DNA of 64,000 nt from Paracoccaceae bacterium (lineage in GTDB: Bacteria; Pseudomonadota; Alphaproteobacteria; Rhodobacterales; Rhodobacteraceae). Both the position numbers and the translations under genes were made by a program. Shown piece by piece: positions 20,646 to 27,817 of the stretch. Position 1 is the stretch's first letter, and every line of letters begins with the position of its first letter. The stretch lies in contig JAIXZY010000012.1 in NCBI GenBank assembly GCA_027489355.1, positions 62,001 through 126,000 of the forward strand, read 5' to 3'. Under the pieces are notes generated by a model. The model was given only the letters and a program-made list of their open reading frames with translations. It made no database searches and had not been told where the DNA came from.

Positions 20646-21137
20646 ATGCGCATCGGGCTTTATCCGGGAACCTTCGATCCCATTACCCTGGGTCACATCG
20701 ACATCATCCAGCGCGCGATGGCGCTGGTCGACCGGCTGGTGATCGGGGTGGCGATCAACCGCGACAAGGGGCCGCTCTTCAACCTGGAAGAGCGCGTCGC
20801 GATGGTCGAGGCGGAGTGCGCCGCGATCCAGTCCCGGACCGGGGGCGAAATCGTCGTCCACCCGTTCGAGAACCTGCTGATCGACTGCGCCCGCGACGTG
20901 GGCGCCGGGATCATCGTGCGCGGCCTGCGGGCGGTGGCGGATTTCGAGTACGAGTTCCAGATGGTCGGCATGAACCGCGCACTCGACGCCAGCATCGAGA
21001 CGGTGTTCATGATGGCTGACGCCCGGCGGCAGGCCATCGCCTCGAAGCTGGTGAAGGAAATCGCGCGGCTGGGGGGCGACGTGTCCAAGTTTGTCCCCCC
21101 CGACGTGGTCGAGGCCCTGAAGCGCAAGTTCGGCTAG
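20646..21137 (+). CDS. coaD: Phosphopantetheine adenylyltransferase
   Basis: A 163-residue CoaD enzyme that joins ATP and 4'-phosphopantetheine to dephospho-CoA, the penultimate step of CoA synthesis. Visible are the nucleotidyltransferase motif GTFDPITLGH (the T/HxGH site), the RGLRAVADFEYEFQMVGMNR segment and the C-terminal ISS-like motif (IASKLVKEIARLGGDVSKFV). The ATG in AGCCATGCGCATCGG is preferred because MRIGLYPGTFDP is the conserved N-terminus and AAGGGGG lies upstream. Length is normal. Confidence 0.97.
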   Translation: MRIGLYPGTFDPITLGHIDIIQRAMALVDRLVIGVAINRDKGPLFNLEERVAMVEAECAAIQSRTGGEIVVHPFENLLIDCARDVGAGIIVRGLRAVADFEYEFQMVGMNRALDASIETVFMMADARRQAIASKLVKEIARLGGDVSKFVPPDVVEALKRKFG

Positions 21138-21146
21138 AGATGCAAA

Positions 21147-21164
21147 GGGGGCCCGAAGGCCCCC
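21147..21164 (+). terminator. Hairpin after coaD
   Basis: GGGGGCC and GGCCCCC flank a CGAA loop, 10 bases after the coaD stop. There is no T-run, so it is either a weak intrinsic terminator or a 3' stability hairpin. Confidence 0.5.
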
Positions 21165-21189
21165 GCATGGGTCGCGCTCGTTGTCGCGG

Positions 21190-21360
21190 TCAGGCGGCCT
21201 TGCCGTAGACGGCTTCGCGCGCGATCCGGTCGGCGTCTCCGGGCAGAATCCCCAGGTCCAGCGCAATGTCGGCCGGCAGGTTGGCAATCTCGTTGCGGGT
21301 CTGGCGGTAAAGCGCGTAGTTCACCGCAGCGGTCTTCAGCATTTCAAACACAGAGGTCAT
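21190..21360 (-). CDS. DUF1127 small protein
   Basis: A 56-residue, Arg/Lys-rich helical protein of the DUF1127 type, with MTSVFEMLKTAAVNYALYRQ and TRNEIANLPADIALDLGILP as family signatures. The ATG at 21360 is chosen because an AAGGA ribosome site lies 8 bases before it; two upstream in-frame ATGs have poor spacing. DUF1127 proteins in Rhodobacter and Agrobacterium include RNA-binding regulators involved in phosphate and stress sRNA turnover (such as CcaF1). Two small palindromes precede the gene. Its role here is unknown. Confidence 0.82.
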   Translation of the reverse strand: MTSVFEMLKTAAVNYALYRQTRNEIANLPADIALDLGILPGDADRIAREAVYGKAA

Positions 21361-21409
21361 CGTCTTCATCCTTTTCTTGGCGAGAGCGGCTTTTCCCTCT
21401 CGCATGGCC

Positions 21410-21476
21410 GGAACATAGGTGTTCCCCTGGCGCCAACAACGACCAATGCTGCGGTGCGGCTATGCAAGGTTTGCAT
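21410..21476. promoter_or_regulatory. Two palindromes upstream of the DUF1127 gene
   Basis: GGAACA-TAGG-TGTTCC (21410-21425) and ATGCAA-GGT-TTGCAT (21462-21476) are both perfect inverted repeats in the 130 bases before the DUF1127 start. They sit where operators would be expected. I cannot name the factors. Confidence 0.4.
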
Positions 21477-21487
21477 GGGTTGGAAAT

Positions 21488-21517
21488 GCAAAAGGGCGCC
21501 GGTGTGGCGCCCTTTGC
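21488..21517 (-). terminator. Intrinsic terminator of the first gap gene
   Basis: On the minus strand AAAGGGCGCC and GGCGCCCTTT flank a five-base loop and continue into TTTTGC, about 20 bases after the gap stop. A strong GC stem with a short T-run. Confidence 0.75.
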
Positions 21518-21534
21518 GTTCGATTTCAAAGGGT

Positions 21535-22536
21535 TCAGATCAGCTTGCCCATCGCGACGGCCGTGTCAGCCATGCGGTTCGAGAAGCCCCATTCGTTGTC
21601 ATACCAGGACAGGATCGAAACGAAGGTCCCGTCCATCACCTTGGTCTGGTCCATGTGGAACACACTGGAATGTGGGTCGTGGTTGAAGTCAGACGACACC
21701 AGCTTCTCGAGCGTATAGCCCAGGATCCCCTTCTGCGGACCATCCGCCGCCGCCTGGATCGCGGCGTTGATTTCCTCGACGCTGGTCGTGCGCTTGGCGA
21801 TGAACTTCAGGTCCACCACGCTGACGTTGGGCGTCGGCACCCGCATGGCGAAGCCGTCGAGCTTGCCTTTCAGCTCGGGCAGGACCAGCCCCACCGCCTT
21901 GGCCGCCCCGGTCGAGGTCGGGATCATCGACAGCGCCGCCGCGCGGGCGCGGTAGAGGTCCTTGTGCATCGTGTCCAGCGTCGGCTGGTCGCCCGTGTAG
22001 CTGTGGATTGTGGTCATCATGCCCTTCTCGATCCCGATGGCGTTGTTCAGCACATAGGCCACGGGGGCAAGGCAGTTGGTGGTGCAGGACGCGTTCGACA
22101 CCACGATGTCATCCTTCGTCAGCGTCTTGTGGTTCACGCCGTAGACGATGGTCTTGTCCGCACCCTCGCCGGGGGCCGAGATCAGCACGCGCTTCGAGCC
22201 ATTCTCGAGGTGCGGCAGGCACTTCTCCTTCGAGGTGAAGATGCCGGTGCATTCCAGCACGATGTCGACGTCCGACCAGGGCAGGTCGGCGGGGTTCTTC
22301 AGCGCCGTCACCTGCATCGGTCCGCGGCCCACGTCGATGAAGTCCGTCCCCGTCTTCACCTCGACCGGGAATTTCCCGTGGACGGAATCGTGGCGCAGCA
22401 GGTGGGCATTGGTTTCGACCGGGCCGAGGTCATTGATCGCGACGACCTCGATGTCGGTGCGGCCGGATTCGATGATGGCGCGCAGCACGTTGCGCCCGAT
22501 GCGTCCAAACCCGTTGATGGCAACCTTGACGGCCAT
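21535..22536 (-). CDS. gap: Glyceraldehyde-3-phosphate dehydrogenase, type I (paralogue 1)
   Basis: A 333-residue phosphorylating GAPDH that interconverts glyceraldehyde 3-phosphate and 1,3-bisphosphoglycerate. The N-terminal Rossmann motif [14 protein letters not shown], the catalytic [17 protein letters not shown] and the C-terminal [12 protein letters not shown] are all intact. A tandem paralogue lies upstream on the same strand with a tiny membrane-protein gene between. A GGAGGAA ribosome site precedes the ATG, and a TAGCGCTA palindrome lies 32 bases before it. Which copy works in glycolysis, gluconeogenesis or the Calvin cycle cannot be read from sequence. Confidence 0.95.
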   Translation of the reverse strand: MAVKVAINGFGRIGRNVLRAIIESGRTDIEVVAINDLGPVETNAHLLRHDSVHGKFPVEVKTGTDFIDVGRGPMQVTALKNPADLPWSDVDIVLECTGIFTSKEKCLPHLENGSKRVLISAPGEGADKTIVYGVNHKTLTKDDIVVSNASCTTNCLAPVAYVLNNAIGIEKGMMTTIHSYTGDQPTLDTMHKDLYRARAAALSMIPTSTGAAKAVGLVLPELKGKLDGFAMRVPTPNVSVVDLKFIAKRTTSVEEINAAIQAAADGPQKGILGYTLEKLVSSDFNHDPHSSVFHMDQTKVMDGTFVSILSWYDNEWGFSNRMADTAVAMGKLI

Positions 22537-22565
22537 GACTCTTCCTCCGAAGCTGGGGATATCCC

Positions 22566-22577
22566 GATAGCGCTAAC
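22566..22577. promoter_or_regulatory. Candidate LacI-type (CceR-like) operator before gap paralogue 1
   Basis: GATAGCGCTAAC, with the perfect core palindrome TAGCGCTA. It resembles sites of LacI-family carbon regulators in alphaproteobacteria (CceR in Rhodobacter). Related TTAGCGC halves precede the other gap gene. Confidence 0.45.
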
Positions 22578-22618
22578 AAAGACATATCGGCGGGAATTGC
22601 AACCGCAGTTTGACGGTC

Positions 22619-22762
22619 TCAGTTCCAGAAATCCACCCATTCGATCAGGTCAAGGAACTTCCGGGCCAGAAACATCGACGCCGACCCGCCGTTCAGGGCG
22701 AGGTCGGCGATGAGGCCGGCCAGAAGGATCGCACCGATCCAGACTGCGATGGTGTTGGTCAA
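22619..22762 (-). CDS. 47-residue membrane protein between the gap paralogues
   Basis: A tiny protein starting TNTIAVWIGAILLAGLIADL after the initiator, with one membrane segment at about residues 5-24, then NGGSASMFLARKFLDLIEWVDFWN (in parts) as an amphipathic, aromatic-ended tail. The start is a TTG, since no ATG or GTG gives a sensible reading. A strong hairpin ends 3 bases before it on the minus strand. Located 32 bases after the second gap gene and 82 before the first, so it is part of the same operon. Reads like a real small protein because its hydrophobic segment is coherent. Function unknown. Confidence 0.6.
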   Translation of the reverse strand: MTNTIAVWIGAILLAGLIADLALNGGSASMFLARKFLDLIEWVDFWN

Positions 22763-22765
22763 GGC

Positions 22766-22784
22766 GGCCCCCCGGAAGGGGGCC
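22766..22784 (-). other. Hairpin between gap paralogue 2 and the small membrane protein
   Basis: GGCCCCC and GGGGGCC with a five-base loop, directly before the TTG start and 10 bases after the gap stop. Without a T-run it may reduce read-through or protect the gap mRNA 3' end. Confidence 0.5.
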
Positions 22785-22794
22785 TTTGCCCCCG

Positions 22795-23796
22795 TTATTG
22801 TGCAAGCCGCCCCAGGACGCCGGCCACGTCGGCCATCCGGCAGGAGAAGCCCCATTCGTTGTCATACCACGCCAGCACGCGAACGGAACGCCCCGCGACC
22901 TTGGTCTGGTCGGGCGCGAAGATCGACGACTGCGGCGTGTGGTTGAAGTCGATCGAGACCTTGGGCTCGGGATCATAGGCCATGACCATGCCCATGTAGC
23001 CCGCGCAGGCCTCGCGGACGATCTCGTTGACCTCGGCCACCGTCACCGATTTCTGCGCGATGAAGGTCAGGTCCACGGCGCTGACGTTCGGGGTCGGAAC
23101 GCGGATCGCGCTGCCCTCCAGCTTGCCCGCCAGTTCCGGCAGCACCTCGCCGATGGCCTTGCCCGCCCCGGTCGAGGTCGGGATCATCGCCATCGCCGCC
23201 GCGCGGGCGCGGTATAGGTCCTTGTGCCGCCGGTCCAGCGTCGGCTGGTCGCCGGTGTAGCTGTGGATCGTGGTCATGATGCCCGATTCGATGCCGATCG
23301 TGTCGTTCAGCACCTTGGCCAGCGGCGCCAGGCAGTTCGTGGTGCAAGAGGCGTTCGAGACCACCAGGTGCTCGGGCAGAAGGTTGCGATGGTTCACGCC
23401 GTAGACCACGGTCAGGTCCGCCCGCTTGGCCGGGGCCGAGACCAGCACGCGCTTCGCCCCGCGGCCCAGGTGAACGGCGGCCTTGTCGCGGTCGTTGAAC
23501 TTGCCGGTGCATTCCAGCACCACGTCGACGCCCGACCAGTCCAGTTCCTCGGGGTTGTAGGTCGACATCATCCGGATCGGCCCGCGACCCAGGTCCAGCC
23601 CCGCCTCCGTCACCTTCACCACGCCGGGGAAACGGCCATGCACGCTGTCATAGCGCAGCAGGTGGGCATTTGTCTCGACCGGTCCCGTGGCGTTGATCGC
23701 CACCACCTGCACATCGTTGCGGTTCGATTCCGCGATATGCGCCAGCGTGCAGCGCCCGATGCGGCCAAAGCCATTGATGCCCACAGTCACGGTCAT
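22795..23796 (-). CDS. gap: Glyceraldehyde-3-phosphate dehydrogenase, type I (paralogue 2)
   Basis: A second 333-residue GAPDH. Catalytic cysteine in [18 protein letters not shown], Rossmann motif [14 protein letters not shown], and C-terminal [14 protein letters not shown] are conserved. It is clearly diverged from paralogue 1 (for example TVVYGVNHRNLLPEH against [15 protein letters not shown]), so this is an old duplication, not a recent tandem copy. The nearby 10-base inverted repeat containing TTAGCGC is a probable operator. An erythrose-4-phosphate dehydrogenase role is less likely given the standard GAPDH motifs but is not excluded. Confidence 0.94.
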   Translation of the reverse strand: MTVTVGINGFGRIGRCTLAHIAESNRNDVQVVAINATGPVETNAHLLRYDSVHGRFPGVVKVTEAGLDLGRGPIRMMSTYNPEELDWSGVDVVLECTGKFNDRDKAAVHLGRGAKRVLVSAPAKRADLTVVYGVNHRNLLPEHLVVSNASCTTNCLAPLAKVLNDTIGIESGIMTTIHSYTGDQPTLDRRHKDLYRARAAAMAMIPTSTGAGKAIGEVLPELAGKLEGSAIRVPTPNVSAVDLTFIAQKSVTVAEVNEIVREACAGYMGMVMAYDPEPKVSIDFNHTPQSSIFAPDQTKVAGRSVRVLAWYDNEWGFSCRMADVAGVLGRLAQ

Positions 23797-23881
23797 GTCG
23801 AACTTCCCCTGCTGATGCGTTCTGAAGGCCTTAGCCGGTCCACGACAGTATGCAAGGTGGAAAACGACACGTTTTCAGGAT

Positions 23882-23912
23882 GTTAGCGCAATCTTCGCCT
23901 GTTTGCGCTAAC
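23882..23912. promoter_or_regulatory. Inverted repeat with two TTAGCGC half-sites before gap paralogue 2
   Basis: GTTAGCGCAA (23882-23891) and TTGCGCTAAC (23903-23912) are perfect 10-base inverted arms 11 bases apart, in the divergent interval between gap and the DUF808 gene. The arms share TTAGCGC with the site before the other gap gene, suggesting one common regulator. Confidence 0.5.
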
Positions 23913-23982
23913 CCCCTGCATCGCTTTGCCGAATCCCGCGTTGCACGCTACATCCTTGGTTGCAGGCAGAACGGGGCGGGGC

Positions 23983-24957
23983 ATGAGCGGACTTCTGGCA
24001 CTTCTTGACGACGTCGCGGCCATCGCCAAGGTCGCGGCCTCATCGGTCGACGACATCGCCGCCGCCGCCGCCAAGGCCGGCACCAAGGCCGCCGGGGTGG
24101 TGATCGACGACGCGGCCGTGACCCCGAAATACGTCCACGGCTTCTCGGCCGAACGCGAATTGCCGATCATCTGGAAGATCTCGCTGGGGTCCTTGCGCAA
24201 CAAGCTGATCGTGCTTCTTCCCGGCCTTCTGGCGCTGGACCATTTCGCGCCCTGGATCATCACGCCGCTGCTGATGCTGGGCGGGGCCTACCTTTGCTTT
24301 GAAGGGGCCGAGAAGCTGCTGCACGCCTTTGCACCCCATGCGGACGCGGGGGTGGAGCAGGACTACGACACCAGGGACCCCGCGCATCTGGAGGAAGAAA
24401 AGGTCGCCGGTGCAATCAAGACCGACTTCATCCTGTCGGCCGAGATCATGACCATCGCGCTGGCCACCATCGAAAGCCCAAGCTTCTGGCTGCAGGCGGT
24501 GACGCTTGCGGTCGTGGGCACGATCATCACCGTGGGCGTCTATGGCGCGGTGGCGCTGATCGTGAAGATGGACGACGTGGGCCTGCACCTTGCCGCAACC
24601 GGGCGCACCTCGGCGGGCAGGGCGCTTGGCCGGGGGCTTGTGCGGGGGATGCCCAGGCTGATGACGCTCCTCTCGACGGTGGGCACGGCGGCGATGCTCT
24701 GGGTCGGCGGCAACATCGTGACCCACGGGCTGGAGGTCACCCATGTCTGGCCCTGGCCCTACGAGACGATCCACCACGCGGCCGAGGTCGTGGCCCATGC
24801 CGTCCCCGTGGCGCAGGGCTTTGTCGCCTGGCTGGTCACCGCCGCGCTGGACGGCGTCTTCGGCCTGATCCTGGGCCTGATCCTGATCCCCGTTGCCACC
24901 CGGATCATCGGGCCGCTCTGGGCCGCCGTCTCTGGCAAGAAGGCTGCCGCGCACTGA
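23983..24957 (+). CDS. DUF808 family membrane protein (YedI-like)
   Basis: A 324-residue inner-membrane protein of the DUF808 family. The hallmark N-terminus GLLALLDDVAAIAKVAASSVDDIAAAAAKAG (quoted in parts) leads into GVVIDDAAVTPKYVHG and then ELPIIWKISLGSLRNKLI. About six to eight membrane segments follow, including FWLQAVTLAVVGTIITVGVY. The start is the ATG after ACGGGGCGGGGC; a longer frame lacks a ribosome site. No biochemical function is known for the family. It is transcribed away from the gap cluster. Confidence 0.9.
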   Translation: MSGLLALLDDVAAIAKVAASSVDDIAAAAAKAGTKAAGVVIDDAAVTPKYVHGFSAERELPIIWKISLGSLRNKLIVLLPGLLALDHFAPWIITPLLMLGGAYLCFEGAEKLLHAFAPHADAGVEQDYDTRDPAHLEEEKVAGAIKTDFILSAEIMTIALATIESPSFWLQAVTLAVVGTIITVGVYGAVALIVKMDDVGLHLAATGRTSAGRALGRGLVRGMPRLMTLLSTVGTAAMLWVGGNIVTHGLEVTHVWPWPYETIHHAAEVVAHAVPVAQGFVAWLVTAALDGVFGLILGLILIPVATRIIGPLWAAVSGKKAAAH

Positions 24958-25015
24958 CGGAACCTCGCCTGCCATCCTCGCGTTGGGGCTGCAACCGATG
25001 CAAGGAGGGTGGGTC

Positions 25016-25555
25016 ATGGACCGCAGCGATTTCAACGCCTGGGAAGAGCGCATCCGCGCCCGCGCCGACAAGCTCTGGCGCGACGCCGGGCGTCCCGACG
25101 GGGGCGCGAAGGCGTACCTTTCCGAAGCGCGCGAACTGATCGCCCTGGAAGAGGTGCCACCGCCCACGCTCGACCCTGAAGAGGCCGCCGAGCCGGTGAT
25201 CGAGGAGGCGTCGATCCAGGGCAATCTGGGGGAATTTCCCACGCTGACCGACCAGGGCGAAGAACAGGTCTTCCCCTCGGCCCAGGATGAGGACGGCCCG
25301 CGTCTGTCGGACGGCGATGCCTCGGAAGACGGCGGCGTGCTGCCGTCCGAGGACCTGCCCGACGAGGATCTGCCCGAAGTCTCGGGCGCCGATGCCGATG
25401 TCACCACCAGCCCCGCCAATGCCGAGGACGATCCGCAGAACCCCGACCTCAACGACGACGGCCTTCCCGACCCCGAGGACCTGGACGAAGAACCGGAGGT
25501 CGAAGGCGAGATGCCTCCGGGTGACGAATACGAAGACAGCGCCCCGCCGCCGTAA
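25016..25555 (+). CDS. Acidic protein with N-terminal DUF2934-like segment
   Basis: A 179-residue protein. Residues about 8-48 (RIRARADKLWRDAGRPDGGAKAYLSEARELI, in parts) match the DUF2934 pattern of a short helical module with a W..AGRPDG motif. The rest, about 55-179, is strongly acidic and proline-rich (LPSEDLPDEDLPEV, DPEDLDEEPEVEGEMPP), with no predicted fold. An AAGGAGG ribosome site fixes the ATG. Located between DUF808 and DUF1330 genes in the same direction. Function unknown; an intrinsically disordered, salt-tolerant or nucleic-acid-mimic tail would be a guess. Confidence 0.7.
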   Translation: MDRSDFNAWEERIRARADKLWRDAGRPDGGAKAYLSEARELIALEEVPPPTLDPEEAAEPVIEEASIQGNLGEFPTLTDQGEEQVFPSAQDEDGPRLSDGDASEDGGVLPSEDLPDEDLPEVSGADADVTTSPANAEDDPQNPDLNDDGLPDPEDLDEEPEVEGEMPPGDEYEDSAPPP

Positions 25556-25625
25556 CTTCACATCCTGAACTGGACGCGCCGCTGGTCCGGCGCAGACTGG
25601 GATCCGCCAATCAGGAGAGGGTTCG

Positions 25626-25952
25626 ATGACTGTCTATCTCATCGCTGATGTCGAGATTACGGACGCGGCCTGGGTGCCGGACTACGCTGCCCGTGTGCAT
25701 CACCTGGTCGAACGCCACGGCGGCCGTTACCTCAGCCGCTCGGGCCGGGTGGAGCAGCTGGAGGGCGAGCAGCCTGCCAGCACTCTGATCGCGCTGCTGC
25801 AATTCCCCTCGCGCGAGGCCGCGCTGAGCTTTGTCCAGGACCCGGACTATGCGCCCTTCGCCAAGGCGCGGCAGGCGGGCAGCAACAGCCGGTTCCGGCT
25901 GATCGACGATACCGACCTTGCGGGCACGATTCCCTACCTCGCCCCGGGTTAA
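25626..25952 (+). CDS. DUF1330 family protein
   Basis: A 108-residue alpha/beta barrel protein of the DUF1330 family (dimeric ferredoxin-like fold). The signature is VYLIADVEITDAAWVPDYAAR at the start, HGGRYLSRSGRVEQLEG in the middle and FPSREAALSFVQDPDYAPFAKARQ near the end. Function is unestablished; fold relatives include small mono-oxygenases and dehydratases. Its TAA overlaps, within a palindromic TTAA, the stop of the convergent HPP gene. A second DUF1330-type gene is at 44437. Confidence 0.88.
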   Translation: MTVYLIADVEITDAAWVPDYAARVHHLVERHGGRYLSRSGRVEQLEGEQPASTLIALLQFPSREAALSFVQDPDYAPFAKARQAGSNSRFRLIDDTDLAGTIPYLAPG

Positions 25953-27067
25953 GCCACCTGCACCAGCGCCAGCCGCTGCGCCAGCGCCGAGACAAGGTCG
26001 GTCCGTGTGACAATGCCCACGATGGCCGCGCCGGTCACCACCGGCACGGCCTCGGCCCCGCCATCGGCCAGAAGCGGCAGCAAGGCCCCGACCGGGGTCT
26101 CCGGCGTCACCTGGGGGACGCCCGTCTGCAGGATCTCGCCCGCCTTTGGCTGCCTGGCGCGGTGGCTGTCGACCAGCCTGACCAGGGCGGAAAGCAGGCT
26201 CTTGTGTTGGCGGAAGGCATCTTCGCGCGCGCGGCGGATCAGGTCGATCTGGAAGATGACGCCCAAAAGCCTGCCGTCCTCCACCACCGGAAGCGAGGTG
26301 AACCCGCGCTTGCGGAAGATGTCCGCGACATGGGCGAGCGCGGCCTCGGGCCCCACCGTCACCAGGTCGCGCGACATGATGTCCGCGGCGGTGAACCCTT
26401 CCAGCCGCCGGGCCGCGGCCGCCTGCTCTGCCGCCCCGACAAGCCGGGCAAGGTCCGCCACGCCCAGGTTCGCCGACTGCCGGTAGTCTTCCAGGATCGT
26501 CGCCAGCTCGGCCGGGTCAAGGCCAATCCGCGCCTCTGGCGTCGGGTCATGCGTGCCGTGGGCGCCTACCTGCGCGGGCTGGCGGAAGGGGTAGACCCGG
26601 CCAACCGCGCGGTTCCACAGGATGCCGACGCCGACCAGCAGCGCCGATCCGGCCGCCACCGGCCCCAGCGTCGCAGCCCAGCCGCCCGTTGCCCCCAGCG
26701 ACACCAGCAGCGCCACCGCACCCCCCGGAGGATGCAGCGCCCGTGCCGCGATCATGGTCGCGATCGCCAGCGCCACCGCCAGCGGCACGGCCCAGTCATG
26801 CTGGGGCAGGGCGGTCATCACCGCCAGCGCCACCAGCGCCGACAGGGTGTTGCCCATCACCACCGACCAGGGCTGCGCCAGCGGGCTGTTCGGCACCGCG
26901 TAGACCAGCACCGCCGTCGCCCCGAACGGCGCGATCAGCCAGCCAAGCCCCAGTCCCCGCAACGCCAGTCCCGCAAGCAGAAGCCCCAGCCCTGCACCCA
27001 GCCCCGCTCGGACCAGGTCCACCGCCTTCGGGCCACCCATTGCCGGGCCGAATCCCCGCCAGTCCAT
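25949..27067 (-). CDS. HPP family membrane protein with two CBS domains
   Basis: A 372-residue protein. Residues about 1-165 are the HPP domain with four membrane segments and the family motif ALHPPGGAVALLV. A linker (about 170-235) leads to two CBS domains (FTAADIMSRDLVTVGPEAALAHVADIF and VPQVTPETPVGALLPLLADGG, in parts). HPP proteins in cyanobacteria and plants move nitrite across membranes; whether this bacterial form does is unknown, and the CBS pair suggests nucleotide control. The ATG at 27067 is where homology starts. Its stop overlaps the convergent DUF1330 gene by 4 bases. Confidence 0.88.
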   Translation of the reverse strand: MDWRGFGPAMGGPKAVDLVRAGLGAGLGLLLAGLALRGLGLGWLIAPFGATAVLVYAVPNSPLAQPWSVVMGNTLSALVALAVMTALPQHDWAVPLAVALAIATMIAARALHPPGGAVALLVSLGATGGWAATLGPVAAGSALLVGVGILWNRAVGRVYPFRQPAQVGAHGTHDPTPEARIGLDPAELATILEDYRQSANLGVADLARLVGAAEQAAAARRLEGFTAADIMSRDLVTVGPEAALAHVADIFRKRGFTSLPVVEDGRLLGVIFQIDLIRRAREDAFRQHKSLLSALVRLVDSHRARQPKAGEILQTGVPQVTPETPVGALLPLLADGGAEAVPVVTGAAIVGIVTRTDLVSALAQRLALVQVA

Positions 27068-27128
27068 CTCGCGCCTTTCGCCTGTGCGGGGCGGAGCCTT
27101 ACCTGACCCAGGGGAAATGCAAAAGCCG

Positions 27129-27707
27129 TCAGCGCGCCTCGGCCGCCCGCATCCGGCGGCGGTTCTGCCGTCGGCGCAGGCGCGGCACCAGGAACAGGAC
27201 GATCCCCGACAGGCCGAACACCACCATCGCCGCCGCCGTGATGTCCGCAAGCCAGGTTCCGAAGGTTCCGCTCAGCCAGCCCCGCACATGCAGCCGCTTG
27301 AAGATCCCCTCCCAGTAGATCTTCCGCTCCAGAAGGGAGCCATCCGGCGCATGGGTCAGCCGCGAGACGTCGGTCTTGATCCAGTAGTGCCCGGTCGCCA
27401 GCGCCACAATGACCCGAGTCCCGTCCGCGTCGAAGATCGCGGCGTCGCGCCCGTGGTAGGCGGTCTCGCTGCCCTGCACCAGGTCCACGCCCGGATAAAG
27501 CCGCCCGGCAAGCCCCCGTGCCGCGTCGACCGACAGGGGCGTCGCGCCGGGCCAGGCATCGAACTGCGCCTCGTCGTAGTCCGACCCGTCAAGCCAGCTC
27601 GTCACCAGAGCTTCGTGGTTCAGGAACAGGCCGGTCAGCCCGATCATGATCACCCAGGGCAGGATGATGACCCCCAGCCAGCCGTGAACAGTCTTCAGCA
27701 AACGCAT
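27129..27707 (-). CDS. PepSY-associated membrane protein
   Basis: A 192-residue protein with two membrane segments (about 6-28, LGVIILPWVIMIGLTGLFLNHE region, and about 158-178, ITAAAMVVFGLSGIVLFLV) and a periplasmic middle part typical of the PepSY/TM family. The N-terminal KTVHGWLGVIILPW is the family hallmark. PepSY-TM proteins are linked to siderophore uptake and ferric reduction, or to protease control. The ATG has a GGAGGGTC ribosome site. It is 61 bases upstream of the HPP gene and probably co-transcribed. Substrate unknown. Confidence 0.85.
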   Translation of the reverse strand: MRLLKTVHGWLGVIILPWVIMIGLTGLFLNHEALVTSWLDGSDYDEAQFDAWPGATPLSVDAARGLAGRLYPGVDLVQGSETAYHGRDAAIFDADGTRVIVALATGHYWIKTDVSRLTHAPDGSLLERKIYWEGIFKRLHVRGWLSGTFGTWLADITAAAMVVFGLSGIVLFLVPRLRRRQNRRRMRAAEAR

Positions 27708-27762
27708 GGTTCGACCCTCCGTCTGCGCCGGACCCTAGCCAGCCGCTCCTCACGGGTCAGCC

Positions 27763-27794
27763 AAAAAGCAAGCGGCGGCCCTAAGCCGCCGCTT
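27763..27794 (-). terminator. Intrinsic terminator of tkt
   Basis: AAGCGGCGGC and GCCGCCGCTT (10-base arms, five-base loop) followed on the minus strand by GCTTTTT, about 25 bases after the tkt stop. Confidence 0.8.
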
Positions 27795-27817
27795 AATCCT
27801 CGCGCCTGAACCGAAGG

